Source: Pelolinea submarina
Lineage (GTDB): Bacteria > Chloroflexota > Anaerolineae > Anaerolineales > Anaerolineaceae
Direction of reading: 5' to 3'
Length of the DNA stretch: 64,000 nucleotides
NCBI RefSeq assembly: GCF_003966975.1
Contig: NZ_AP018437.1
Coordinates: 372,001 to 436,000 of the forward strand
Of this stretch, positions 1 through 9,101 are shown one piece after another. The notes under the pieces were generated by a model. That model saw only the letters and a list, made by a program, of their open reading frames with translations, was not told the DNA's origin and searched no databases. Position numbers and translations under genes: made by a program. How positions within the stretch are numbered: position 1 is the first letter of the stretch; the number at the start of each line of letters is the position of its first letter.

Positions 1-113
1 GGTTCAAACACATCCAGAGCAAACATGCCGAGGAAAAGAGCGTAGGCAATGGCAGCAATGCGGGCAATGCGGATCAAGAGCGGGGGATGGGCAAACAGCT
101 TCTTTTGTGTCAT
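1..113 (-). CDS. Small integral membrane protein, N-terminal part only (DUF7670-like)
   Basis: The reverse strand gives 37 residues beginning MTQKKLFAHPPLLIRIARI before the window edge. A basic N-terminus is followed by a hydrophobic helix rich in Ala, Ile and Leu and the stretch ALDVFE, which resembles small two- to four-helix membrane proteins of the DUF7670 kind. An AGGAGG ribosome binding site lies at 121-126, seven bases before the ATG, so the start is well supported. The rest is outside the window and the function is unknown. It is divergent from the lipoprotein genes that follow. Confidence 0.6.
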   Translation of the reverse strand, partial: MTQKKLFAHPPLLIRIARIAAIAYALFLGMFALDVFE

Positions 114-187
114 ACTGATTCCTCCTGATTGAACGACTCCGCTTTGATTATAGCCGGATATACGTTCCTGCGGTCGTTTGATGCAGA

Positions 188-218
188 TTGTACAATCAAG
201 CCGCTAGGCAGTTATAAT
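188..218 (+). promoter_or_regulatory. Possible sigma-70 promoter for the tandem lipoproteins
   Basis: TTGTAC at 188-193 and a perfect TATAAT at 213-218 are separated by 19 bases. Transcription would start near 225, about 24 bases before the ATG at 249. The minus 10 box is perfect, but the spacing is longer than ideal. Confidence 0.35.
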
Positions 219-248
219 TTAGATATGCAAAAGAGTAGTGAGAAACCA

Positions 249-1433
249 ATGAAATCCTTTCTAACGAAATTGACCATTTTCCTGCTGCTGTTCGCGCTTC
301 TGGTTGGTTGTTCCGGGCAAAAGCCCATGGATACTCCCACGGCAGAAGAGCCTGCGGTAGAAGAAACCCAAATAATCGAAACTGTTCCGGCAGGGGAGGA
401 GCAGCCCGCCGCGGAAGAAACGCCGGCAGCGGCTGGGCCCTCGGAGGAAGCGGAAGGATCCGCTGAACCCGCTGATGAGTCTGCCGAAGCTCCGGCTGTT
501 CCAACCCCGCAGGCAGCCCCTGAAACTATTACGCTTACAAAGCAGCCTTATGTGTCGCCTTCCAATGCTTTCACGGTAAATTTCCCGGAAAACTGGAATT
601 GCAGTGAAACAGGCAAATATCGGGTGGATTGCCATAACCTTTCCAATACCAGCCAGGTGATCGTGCGTGTGACAACCACCGGTTATGAATTAGTCCAGGA
701 TGATTTTCTTGCCATGGCTCGGGCTGAACTGGTCAGCGACTACGCGGATGCAAAGGCTTATATTCAGGTTTCCGAGGAAGAATCGGAAGGTGTGCTGGTG
801 AATGAAGCCACCTGGCGCGTGGGTGACGTTTATTGGCAGGGTGTTGACCATTTTGTTCGTTCGGATGCGGCAATATACCAATTTTCTTTTGCCAGTGTCC
901 GGGATCAATTGGATCAGTATCGCCCCGCTTTCAATGAAATCCTGCAGCGGGCCATTCTGAATCCCAGCGCCATGTCGGGCGCGCCTCTCTATGCTTTCCG
1001 TAAGGAGTTTGTTCCCAGCGGAAGAATCTTCAACTTGCAGGTTCCGACCAGCTGGTCCAAGTTTGCCGATTCAGTCAGCATTGACCGCACGACTGTGGAG
1101 GGCTTTACCTCACCTGATGGCCGCGCCGGCGTGCAGGTGGCGGTGTTTGCCAAAGGTTCCAATATTTCCCAGGAGACTAAAGGCGTAAAAACCCTTGAGA
1201 TTATGCGCAAGTTGTATGGCTGGGATTTACGCGCTACCACCGATAAGGCGCTGCAGGATGGACGTGAACGGCTTGAATGGTACGGCACTATGAAAGATGT
1301 GCAGGGCATCACCTATTTCGATTCCAGCGGTACTTCCCTGTATATTTTTAGTGTGATTTGGGAACCGGCGACAGCCGATTTATACATACCGATTCTGCAA
1401 GAGGTTATTGATTCCTTCACATATGAAGAATAA
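249..1433 (+). CDS. Lipoprotein with two PsbP/Mog1-like repeats
   Basis: The 394-residue protein starts MKSFLTKLTIF and has a type II signal peptide ending in the lipobox LLVGC, so it should be lipid-anchored outside the cytoplasmic membrane. A low-complexity Pro/Glu/Ala linker of about 90 residues follows. Then come two related alpha/beta modules, each opening with an aromatic strand of the kind 'F.V..P..W' (near residues 145 and 300), typical of PsbP-like lipoproteins. An in-frame upstream ATG at 225 would put a charged stretch before the signal peptide, so 249 is preferred. The downstream gene is a paralogue and overlaps its stop. The molecular function is not known. Confidence 0.75.
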   Translation: MKSFLTKLTIFLLLFALLVGCSGQKPMDTPTAEEPAVEETQIIETVPAGEEQPAAEETPAAAGPSEEAEGSAEPADESAEAPAVPTPQAAPETITLTKQPYVSPSNAFTVNFPENWNCSETGKYRVDCHNLSNTSQVIVRVTTTGYELVQDDFLAMARAELVSDYADAKAYIQVSEEESEGVLVNEATWRVGDVYWQGVDHFVRSDAAIYQFSFASVRDQLDQYRPAFNEILQRAILNPSAMSGAPLYAFRKEFVPSGRIFNLQVPTSWSKFADSVSIDRTTVEGFTSPDGRAGVQVAVFAKGSNISQETKGVKTLEIMRKLYGWDLRATTDKALQDGRERLEWYGTMKDVQGITYFDSSGTSLYIFSVIWEPATADLYIPILQEVIDSFTYEE

Positions 1434-2556
1434 ACAGCATTTTGGATTAGCAGGGCGTTACATTTCCCGCGGACTGCATCTGGCAGCCCTTGGCCTGCTG
1501 TTGTTGGCCGGTTGTTCCGGCGGACCGCGCGTGAAAATGGCGCCTGGATATGAGAAGACGCCCACGCGCGCGCAAGCTCAATCTAACTTGATGGGCACAC
1601 CCGAAGCTACGGCTATCCCGCCCACACCGACCCCTGAGCCGCTTGCATTGGACGATACGCCTTACTCGCTGCCTTCCCAGGCGCTCAGTATTTCTGTACC
1701 TCTGGGCTGGAAAATGAGCGCGGAGGCGGATGATTATGTGCGCTTTGAAGCTCCCGACCAAAGCGCTTGGTTGGAAGCGGCCTTGGAATCCAGTGGGTAT
1801 CAGCTGGAACAGGTTGAGTTTGAGAATTACATGACAGCCATGATGAACGCGCTCTATGACGGCGCGGACAGCTACCAGTTGTTGGATAAACAAATCGCGG
1901 AAGGACAAGCAGTATATATTTCCTCCTATCAAAAAAACGGTTTCACCTGGTTCGCGCAGGATGTTTTTGTTCAGCGCAGTGAAGCTATCTATGCCTTTTC
2001 CTTCCAGGCATTGAGCAAGGTTTGGGATGCCTATCAGCCCGGTTTTCAGACAATCACTGAGAGTTTGGAAACCCGCACCGGCTATGTCAAAGAAGATATG
2101 ATTTACCGCTTTATGCGCGCCTATCTTGCCCCCAATAACCAGTTCAGTTTGACTGTTCCGATGGGTTGGACTTTCGCCCTGGGTCAGGAAGGCCCGCAGG
2201 GCGCTATTCTGGACACGATGGTATCACCGGACGGAGAAGCGGCAGTGGAAGTGATGGTTTATGATGCGGCTGAAGAACTGTTGAACACGGATATCGGCCA
2301 GATTTCCATCCCGTTAATGAAGGCGCAGGACGGCGAAGATATGCGCATCCGCGCTAATGATGTGCTGAATGATGGGCGTATCCGCGTGGATTGGCAGATT
2401 GATAAAGAATCCTTGTACGCTTTCAGCTTCTTCTGGCAGGATAATACGACTGTCTATATCTTCACCTTAAAATATACGGATGAACACTCCGGTACTTACG
2501 AAGAAACCCTCCGCAAAGTTGGTGATTCTTTCGCTTTTGTTGTCCCGAAGAATTAG
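1423..2556 (+). CDS. Paralogous lipoprotein, second copy of the tandem pair
   Basis: The 377-residue protein starts MKNKQHFGLAGRY and has a signal peptide with lipobox LLLAGC, followed by a short Thr/Pro linker. It carries the same two-module plan as its upstream neighbour, with modules starting near 'LSISVPLGWKM' and 'FSLTVPMGWTF'. The ATG at 1423 overlaps the upstream stop at 1431-1433, which suggests translational coupling. An in-frame ATG at 1408 is possible, but the signal peptide starts better at 1423. Its stop overlaps the stop of the convergent helicase gene. The pair looks like a local duplication. Function unknown; both are probably exported surface proteins. Confidence 0.75.
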   Translation: MKNKQHFGLAGRYISRGLHLAALGLLLLAGCSGGPRVKMAPGYEKTPTRAQAQSNLMGTPEATAIPPTPTPEPLALDDTPYSLPSQALSISVPLGWKMSAEADDYVRFEAPDQSAWLEAALESSGYQLEQVEFENYMTAMMNALYDGADSYQLLDKQIAEGQAVYISSYQKNGFTWFAQDVFVQRSEAIYAFSFQALSKVWDAYQPGFQTITESLETRTGYVKEDMIYRFMRAYLAPNNQFSLTVPMGWTFALGQEGPQGAILDTMVSPDGEAAVEVMVYDAAEELLNTDIGQISIPLMKAQDGEDMRIRANDVLNDGRIRVDWQIDKESLYAFSFFWQDNTTVYIFTLKYTDEHSGTYEETLRKVGDSFAFVVPKN

Positions 2557-4739
2557 CCTACTATTTCAAGGCGCGCAACCGAGGCTGCCAGGCGTTTCAG
2601 CCCCACAGACTCGAACATGACCGTGACAGTCTCGTCGTTGCCCAGAATACGCGTTTCCACCACCAGCCCGCTGCCCCAGGTGGAATGTGTTACCCGCATA
2701 CCGGCCTGGTAACGGGATTCCTTAGGTGTCTCTTTTTTGGGTGTGCTCCGTTCGTAAGAGGAAGGTTCCCAGCGCGGATGACTGAGCGGCGTAAGACGCT
2801 GCACGCCCAGACGCACGCCTTCGCGTTTGATTAGTTCTTCCGGGATGTCATCAATAAAACGTGATTCCATGGTGTATTCAAAGCGGCCGTAATTGCTGCG
2901 CTGACCGGCGCGCACCAGCGTGAGGTGGTTCTTGGCGCGCGTGATGCCCACGTAGAACAGGCGCCGTTCCTCGGCCATTTCCTCCGGGTCTTCCAGCGAG
3001 CGGCTGTGCGGCAGCAGGCCTTCATCCAGACCGACGATATAGACGTGTGAAAACTCCAGCCCTTTGGCTGCGTGCAGGGTTAACAGGGTGGGCGCGTCGT
3101 TCTCTTCCGGCACGGTATCCTGGTCGGAAACCAGAGCGATATTTTCTAAGAATTCCGTGATGCCGCGCTCTTCATATTCGTAAGCCAGGCGGCGCAGCTC
3201 CAGCACGTTTTCCCAGCGTCCGTCGCCCATCTCGGTGCCGTCATCGATGTACGCTTTGTAGCCAATGTCGGCCAGGATGCGGTCGAACAGGTCCGGCAGG
3301 GGATTGCTCTGGCCGAATTCGCGCCAGTTCATCAGCAGCGAACCGAAATGTGCCAGCATGCTTGCGCTGCGGCTGGAGAATGTATCCCAAAATGGGGATT
3401 TTTGTCCCAGCTCGCCCAGCGACAAGAGTACATCGCTGGAAGTCAGGTTGTTATTTTGAGCGATCTGGTCAAGGTCGAGCAAGGTCTTGCTGCCTACCCC
3501 GCGAGGCGGCACGTTGATGACGCGCGCCAGGCTGACCGAGTCATAGGTGTTGTGCACCAGACGCAGGAAGGAGATAATGTCTTTTACTTCACGGCGGCCG
3601 TAGAAACGTTGGGCGCCTACCAGCCTGTAAGGAATATTGGCGCGCAGGAAAGCTTCTTCCAGCAGACGGGATTGGGCGTTAGTGCGGTACATGATGGCAA
3701 ATTCCCCGCCTTCCTGCCCGGAAGCTATGCGATCGACGATATCGTCCACAACATAAGCTGCTTCAGCGTGGTCGTCTACCGCGTCGTACAGGCTGATCAG
3801 CGGACCCTCGCCGCGCTTGGAATACAGGTTCTTGGGCGTGCGGGATTTGTTTTGGTTGATGACCGCCTGGGCGGCATCCAGCACGTTCTGGGTGGAGCGA
3901 TAATTGCGCTCCAGCAGGATCTTTTCTGATTTGGGATAGTCGCTTTGGAAACGCAGCACGTTGCGGTAATCCGCCCCGCGCCAGCGGTAAATGGACTGGT
4001 CCTCATCGCCGACTACAAACAGGCAGTGATGCACCGAAGACAGGTGTTTGAGCAGCTCATACTGGGCCTGGTTGGTATCCTGGAATTCATCCACCAGCAC
4101 ATGTTCGAAGCGCTGGCCGTATTTTTCACGGATTTGCGGATTTTCTTCAAATAAGCGCACGCTCCACATCAACAGGTCGTCAAAATCGACCGCGTTGCTG
4201 CTGCGCAGGATCTTTTCGTATTGCTCATATACCCGTTTGGAAATCTCCTCACGGTAAGTGCGCGATTTTACCTGATCCGGGCCCTGCATGGCATTCTTGG
4301 CGTTGGAAATAACGTTATGGATGCTGGCCGGACGGTACAACTTATCGTCGATGTTCAAATCTTTAAGCACGCGTTTGATAATGGATTGCTGGTCGTCGGC
4401 GTCCATGATGACAAAGTTATTGTCGAATGGCAGCGCGTCGGCTTCGCTGCGCAGGATGCGCGCGCAAATGGCGTGGAAAGTACCCAGCCACAACGCGTTG
4501 ACGCCCTTGCCCAACATGCGTTCCAGGCGCGTGCGCATTTCGCGCGCGGCTTTGTTGGTGAAAGTGACTGCCAGAATGCTATGCGGGCTGACTTTGTTTT
4601 CGTTTACCAGGAAAGCGATGCGCTGCGTGAGCACGCGCGTCTTTCCGGAACCCGGCCCGGCCAGGACTAATAATTGTCTGGCGGAAGAGGTAACGGCTTC
4701 ATGTTGTTGGGGATTTAAGTTCTTAAGTGCGTCCATCAT
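2553..4739 (-). CDS. pcrA: ATP-dependent DNA helicase PcrA/UvrD
   Basis: This 728-residue superfamily 1A helicase unwinds DNA 3' to 5' in nucleotide excision repair, removal of RecA filaments and plasmid replication. Motifs appear in order: Walker A AGPGSGKT (near residue 27), motif II VDEFQDTN, motif III GDEDQSIYRWRGA, motif IV ERNYRST, motif V TLHAAKGLEF and motif VI RRLFYVGITRA. The C-terminal tail (YQAGMRVTHSTWGSG) is the Tudor-like RNA polymerase-binding module of PcrA, which favours PcrA over Rep. Two adjacent ATGs (4739 and 4736) are candidate starts. A TACAAT box at 4751-4756 (reverse strand) would make the transcript nearly leaderless. The stop TAA at 2553-2555 shares bases with the convergent TAG. 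Confidence 0.95.
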   Translation of the reverse strand: MMDALKNLNPQQHEAVTSSARQLLVLAGPGSGKTRVLTQRIAFLVNENKVSPHSILAVTFTNKAAREMRTRLERMLGKGVNALWLGTFHAICARILRSEADALPFDNNFVIMDADDQQSIIKRVLKDLNIDDKLYRPASIHNVISNAKNAMQGPDQVKSRTYREEISKRVYEQYEKILRSSNAVDFDDLLMWSVRLFEENPQIREKYGQRFEHVLVDEFQDTNQAQYELLKHLSSVHHCLFVVGDEDQSIYRWRGADYRNVLRFQSDYPKSEKILLERNYRSTQNVLDAAQAVINQNKSRTPKNLYSKRGEGPLISLYDAVDDHAEAAYVVDDIVDRIASGQEGGEFAIMYRTNAQSRLLEEAFLRANIPYRLVGAQRFYGRREVKDIISFLRLVHNTYDSVSLARVINVPPRGVGSKTLLDLDQIAQNNNLTSSDVLLSLGELGQKSPFWDTFSSRSASMLAHFGSLLMNWREFGQSNPLPDLFDRILADIGYKAYIDDGTEMGDGRWENVLELRRLAYEYEERGITEFLENIALVSDQDTVPEENDAPTLLTLHAAKGLEFSHVYIVGLDEGLLPHSRSLEDPEEMAEERRLFYVGITRAKNHLTLVRAGQRSNYGRFEYTMESRFIDDIPEELIKREGVRLGVQRLTPLSHPRWEPSSYERSTPKKETPKESRYQAGMRVTHSTWGSGLVVETRILGNDETVTVMFESVGLKRLAASVARLEIVG

Positions 4740-4767
4740 ATCGATTGATGATTGTACCCGAATAATC

Positions 4768-4783
4768 TAAAGCGATCGCTTTA
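4768..4783. promoter_or_regulatory. Perfect 16-bp palindrome upstream of pcrA
   Basis: TAAAGCGATCGCTTTA is fully symmetric and lies about 30 bases upstream of the pcrA start, between divergent genes. It could be an operator for either gene. It is also an instance of GCGATCGC, which is over-represented in some genomes, so its role is uncertain. Confidence 0.35.
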
Positions 4784-4960
4784 CCCCCCCTAATTTAACT
4801 TAAAAAATCCAAAATTTTTGGAAATGATAGAAAATTAGCTTGGGACAGGTCTCGGAAAAAAGATAGGAGCCGGCTAATGATGCAGGTTCAGACAGCTGCT
4901 CTCCCAAAAAGGCAATGGTTTTTTTATGCAATATAATTACCCCGAAAAGTCGGTCTGTTT

Positions 4961-7084
4961 ATGCAATTCATACGTCCTGTCACTAATTATTTAAAAAACC
5001 AAAAGCACAAGACCTTGTCTTTATTAATCGCGTCTGCTGGCGGTCTGCTGTTCTATATTTCATTTTTCCAACGAAATTTTTTTAGTAAAACATACCTGCT
5101 ATATACGCTGTTGGTCTTCATAGGATTGTTCTTCGTTTCCTTGAAATCGAATCAATTTATTAAGGAAAAACTAATCGGCAGATTTCCCGCGTCCGATTTC
5201 CGGCTATGCTTGTTTTCGGCTTTTCTGCTCAGCTTGCTGCTGGCACTGAATTTCAGTCCCATACCGCTGTATGTCTTGATGAAAGACAAGACTTTGCAGA
5301 TCGAGGTTCCCGTCAGCGCTTCCTCAAACCATGACCCGATTGGTTTGCTGTATCTCCGCAATCAACTCGGCTATATACCCTACTCCGAACTGCGAATTCC
5401 CGGAACCTGGCGAGAAGAAGCGGATCATCTGCTCTTGGAAAATGAGGGCGGGACTTTGTTGAGCTGGAGCGGGGATCTGGATGAGTTGTTGGAAATCGCA
5501 TTTCAACCCAGCGCATCACCGCAAATGATCAATGTCGTTGTGAATGGCACCATCCATGAGATCAACCTGCACGAGAATTCGATGGATGGCTATGTTGTTT
5601 TCCGTTATGAAGGCAAGCCTCCGCTCTTCAGCCAAATACCGTTCGTTTTTTCTTTTATCATCCTTTCAACCTACCTGCTGCTGAACCTGTTTACCCTCTT
5701 GTGTTCTTATCGGATAAAAACCGCAAATGAAAATGCGCCGCGCAGAAATGATTTCTTGTTGGGCATACCCTTGTTGGTCACGAGCGGCTTGGTTCTGCTT
5801 ACATTTTGGCCGGGAATGATGACCAATGATTCCATTAACCAATGGAAGGAAGTCGTTACGGGAAATTACACGGATTTGAATCCGATCCTGCACACGCTCC
5901 TATTATCCGGGCTTGTGAAAATTGCTTATTCCCCCGCGGTTGTGGCCATATTTCAAATAGCGGTTTTTTATCTGGTGCTGGTTTTTGGCTTTGGCACTTT
6001 GCGTAGAAGGGGAGTTTCCACACCTTTCCTGGTGGTCCTGTCCCTGATTTTCGCCCTGTGGCCTTTCAATTCCCTGATGGTTAATATCCTTTGGAAGGAT
6101 ATTCTCTACAGCCTGGCGCTGCTGCTGTTATTCATCTTTCTACTGGAAGCTGCGTGGACGAATGGAAATCTGCTGGAGAACAAAAAGAATTATTTATTGC
6201 TGGGAATAACAGCTTTCATGGTAGCCACGATCCGCCACAACGGTTTTCCGGTGGCATTTATTGTTTTAGGAATACTGCCGCTTGTCTATAAAAAATACTG
6301 GAAAGGTCTGCTCGTCACACTTTTGTTTGTCTTGTTGGTATGGGCAGGGGTCAAAGGCCCGCTGAAATCCAGAGTTTCCACAACGGAAAATAATACCAAC
6401 GCGCTGAATCTTACCTTGCTACACCATATATCCGCTCATTTTGACGCCGGAAGCGAACTGACGGAAGACCAAATTGATTATCTGAACGAGCTTTTGCCAA
6501 TCTCTCAATGGAAATATGACTGCTGCTACATGGGCAATATTTATACCCATCCTGATTTTGACCAGACCCTGTATATGGATAATTCATCCAATAACCTGCG
6601 CATGGCCTATGCTTTGTTTCTTCAAGATCCGGCTGTGGATATAAAAGATCAGTTATGCGCCAGTGAAATGGATTGGCGATTTGTAAATAACCAATGTACG
6701 CTTAAATCGCTCCACCCCTTTGACATCCAAGATGGCAAAATTACTGGCTGGATTCCCCAAAATAGTTTTGGACTCGTCGAGAATTCGCTCCTGCCCCAAT
6801 TCATCCCTGCCTATTATGCGGTTCTGGAAAGGATCGGTGTTTTTTCGGGAATATTAACCCCGCTGCTGCGCCCCGCGTTTTATTTGTTCTTTGCGCTGAT
6901 TGTTCTGATGAGCGCAAGCATCCGGTTGAAGAATAAGAAGATATTAATCGCGGGACTTCCGATTGTATTGCAGACGGGTATTCTAGCCTTGATTAACTTT
7001 GCTCCGGCTTTTCGCTACCAATACGGTATCTGCCTGGTTGGCTTGTTCTGTATAGGGCTGCTGTTTTTACCGCAAGGAAAATAA
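4961..7084 (+). CDS. Multi-spanning membrane protein of the DUF6020 type, probably GT-C-like glycosyltransferase
   Basis: The 707-residue protein has paired hydrophobic helices at the N-terminus (residues 22-65 and 85-105), an extracytoplasmic domain of about 115 residues, and about ten more membrane helices. The segment FWPGMMTNDSINQWKEV followed by 'LNPILHTLLLSG' matches the conserved Asp-containing extracytoplasmic loop of DUF6020 membrane proteins, which resemble lipid-linked GT-C glycosyltransferases. A second extracytoplasmic loop with several Cys residues (KYDCCYMG, then single Cys) lies near residues 500-590. A TATAAT box at 4932-4937 suggests its own promoter. It faces the convergent polysaccharide genes, so a role in surface glycan assembly is inferred. 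Confidence 0.7.
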   Translation: MQFIRPVTNYLKNQKHKTLSLLIASAGGLLFYISFFQRNFFSKTYLLYTLLVFIGLFFVSLKSNQFIKEKLIGRFPASDFRLCLFSAFLLSLLLALNFSPIPLYVLMKDKTLQIEVPVSASSNHDPIGLLYLRNQLGYIPYSELRIPGTWREEADHLLLENEGGTLLSWSGDLDELLEIAFQPSASPQMINVVVNGTIHEINLHENSMDGYVVFRYEGKPPLFSQIPFVFSFIILSTYLLLNLFTLLCSYRIKTANENAPRRNDFLLGIPLLVTSGLVLLTFWPGMMTNDSINQWKEVVTGNYTDLNPILHTLLLSGLVKIAYSPAVVAIFQIAVFYLVLVFGFGTLRRRGVSTPFLVVLSLIFALWPFNSLMVNILWKDILYSLALLLLFIFLLEAAWTNGNLLENKKNYLLLGITAFMVATIRHNGFPVAFIVLGILPLVYKKYWKGLLVTLLFVLLVWAGVKGPLKSRVSTTENNTNALNLTLLHHISAHFDAGSELTEDQIDYLNELLPISQWKYDCCYMGNIYTHPDFDQTLYMDNSSNNLRMAYALFLQDPAVDIKDQLCASEMDWRFVNNQCTLKSLHPFDIQDGKITGWIPQNSFGLVENSLLPQFIPAYYAVLERIGVFSGILTPLLRPAFYLFFALIVLMSASIRLKNKKILIAGLPIVLQTGILALINFAPAFRYQYGICLVGLFCIGLLFLPQGK

Positions 7085-7103
7085 GAATCCTGTTTCTCAA
7101 GAC

Positions 7104-8450
7104 TTACAAGTTGATTGAAAAAGCTTTGCGGCTGATCCAGATCAGGTACACCATGCTTAAGATATAAGTGCACATGGTTACCAGGCCCGCACCCACAATT
7201 CCCATGAGCGGGATCATAACGAGGTTCAACAATGCGTCCCCAATTACCAGCGCGAGGATGTAAAGCGTATATAAACCGGGGCGGTTACCCTGCATGATGA
7301 TCCCTCTCATCGCGCCGTACCCCGAATCGATCACGATGCCTATGACGATTACGGTAAAGATGATCCAACTTTCCAACAAATAAGAAGAATCGGCGAATAA
7401 TTTAACAATCAGCGGGTAGATAACCACGGAGATCCCCCCAACCGCGATCATGAGCGGGTAGAAAAACTTGCGGAAACTTTTCGATAAGGATTCGATCTCT
7501 GTCTTGTCGTTCTTGGAAAAAGCCCTGCCAATCATGGGATTTAACGACAATTGCGCCACTACGGTAATTTCGTATAATCCTTCGGCTAATACCGCAGCGA
7601 AACTGTAAATTCCAACGTGCACGTCTGTCAGGAAAACGCCGATCATCAACACATCCACTTTGGTGTTAATGCCGATCAGCAGCCCGCTCAAAAATCCTTT
7701 GGACCCGAAAGTCAGGTGTTCTTTTGCCAGCAGCCGGAAATTAGTCAGCCGCGAGAGCGGCAGCACTTTCCGGAAAGTATAAATCAGCAGACAGATGAAC
7801 AGAATAACTTCACAAACGCTCAAAGAAGCCGAGATATAACGGTTATCCAAGTTCAAGGCAATAATGATCCCGATAATCAGGAAAAGCAGAATATATCGGA
7901 GGGAACGAAAAAAAGAAAAAGCCTTCATTTCGTCCAGCCCATTGAGTACATTAATGAGCACTTTGTTTAATGAGAAGAAAACCAGGCTTGGCAGCGTTAG
8001 GAATAACCCGGTTGCCACGTCCGGGCTGTCAAGCAAGAATCCCAACGGCTTGATGAGCAGCAGGCTTATAACCGTCGCGGGAATTGAAATGACAATGATC
8101 AAGATCAATGCTGAAATGGTGATCTCGGAACAATATGAACGGTCTTGATTATGGTAGGAGACCAACCGCAGCACTGAATGGTGCAAACCGAACACGACAA
8201 TTTGGGAAAAGATCAGGTAGATCGCGTACACCTGGCTGAATACGCCCAGGGCTTCTTCACCCCGTGTATAGACGATCATGGCGTTCGTGATAAAACCGCT
8301 GGCCGCCAGAATGACCAGGCTCAACATATTCCAGGATAAACCCTGTCCCAACCGGCTGTTCATGGAGGTCTTGAGTTTTTCCGCGAGCTGAGGATTTTTT
8401 TTGCCAAGGAAATCGAATAATCTCGTTAGTAAATGATTGATGCTATCCAT
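7104..8450 (-). CDS. Polysaccharide/lipid-linked sugar flippase, Wzx/MOP superfamily
   Basis: The 448-residue protein has about 12 to 14 membrane helices, with the fold and composition of oligosaccharide flippases (Polysacc_synt / MATE-like). It would move undecaprenyl-linked sugars to the outer face of the membrane. The N-terminal 50 residues are amphipathic and cytoplasmic, followed by the characteristic 'GQGLSWNMLSLVILAASGFI' first helix. The longest reading frame starts at a TTG at 8489, overlapping the acetyltransferase gene. The ATG at 8450, preceded by GGA at a sensible distance, is preferred. It is the last gene of the leftward glycan cluster and stops 20 bases from the convergent DUF6020 gene. 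Confidence 0.85.
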   Translation of the reverse strand: MDSINHLLTRLFDFLGKKNPQLAEKLKTSMNSRLGQGLSWNMLSLVILAASGFITNAMIVYTRGEEALGVFSQVYAIYLIFSQIVVFGLHHSVLRLVSYHNQDRSYCSEITISALILIIVISIPATVISLLLIKPLGFLLDSPDVATGLFLTLPSLVFFSLNKVLINVLNGLDEMKAFSFFRSLRYILLFLIIGIIIALNLDNRYISASLSVCEVILFICLLIYTFRKVLPLSRLTNFRLLAKEHLTFGSKGFLSGLLIGINTKVDVLMIGVFLTDVHVGIYSFAAVLAEGLYEITVVAQLSLNPMIGRAFSKNDKTEIESLSKSFRKFFYPLMIAVGGISVVIYPLIVKLFADSSYLLESWIIFTVIVIGIVIDSGYGAMRGIIMQGNRPGLYTLYILALVIGDALLNLVMIPLMGIVGAGLVTMCTYILSMVYLIWISRKAFSINL

Positions 8451-8472
8451 GAAATGATCCAAACCATAAATA

Positions 8473-9024
8473 TTATTTTCGACTGCCAACTACTTTGCAG
8501 GGTGTGCCTACCGCGATGGAATAGGGCGGAACGTCGTCTGTGACAACAGAATTTGCCCCGATCACGGCACCATCGCCGATCTGAACGCCTTTTACGATGA
8601 CTACGTTTCCGGCGATCCATACATCGTTGCCAACTTCCACCGGGGCTTGCTTAAAGCCCTGATCTCGTATCAATGTCTTTGCGTCCGCGTACTCATGATC
8701 GGTGGTCAGGATCATCACATTGGGAGCAATGCGTACATCGTTGCCGATTTTCAGCCCCCCGTAAGCGGTCAAAGTGCATCTGGCGCCAATCGTTGAATGC
8801 GTGCCAATAGTCAGGTCCCAAGGGCAGAATACCGTTACACCTTCACCAATCGACGCGGATCTCATTTTCGCGCCAAATAACACCAGACAGGCAAAACGCA
8901 GATAATTACTCAAAGGAAAAGACAGGTTTTTAACCAGGCTGTAGAACAAATAAAACAGACCATTCCCCAGGTAGTTTTTAGTACTGCGCAATTCTTTTTT
9001 TTCAATATGCCTGATTTTGTTCAT
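8473..9024 (-). CDS. Left-handed beta-helix O-acetyltransferase (WcaF/CapG-like)
   Basis: The 183-residue protein shows the hexapeptide-repeat pattern from about residue 65 (IGEGVTVFCPWDLTIGTH), then GARCTLTAYGGLKIGNDV, VWIAGNVVIVKGVQIGDGAV and GANSVVTDDVPP, ending AVGTPCKVVG. This is typical of acetyl-CoA-dependent sugar O-acetyltransferases. The His of 'LTTDHEYAD' is the likely catalytic base position. A GAGGA site precedes the ATG by eight bases. Within the glycan cluster it probably decorates a sugar of the polymer. The donor and acceptor are inferred from the family only. Confidence 0.85.
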   Translation of the reverse strand: MNKIRHIEKKELRSTKNYLGNGLFYLFYSLVKNLSFPLSNYLRFACLVLFGAKMRSASIGEGVTVFCPWDLTIGTHSTIGARCTLTAYGGLKIGNDVRIAPNVMILTTDHEYADAKTLIRDQGFKQAPVEVGNDVWIAGNVVIVKGVQIGDGAVIGANSVVTDDVPPYSIAVGTPCKVVGSRK

Positions 9025-9101
9025 GGCTGAATCCTCTGACCGGTAGAGCGGAAGCGTTTTATATCGGGTTCTTTTGGAACTTCGGTAAACGAGGTTTTAT
9101 C

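Noticed and set aside
3348-3929. 193-codon open frame opposite pcrA
   Set aside because: Shadow of pcrA; no start signal or domain.
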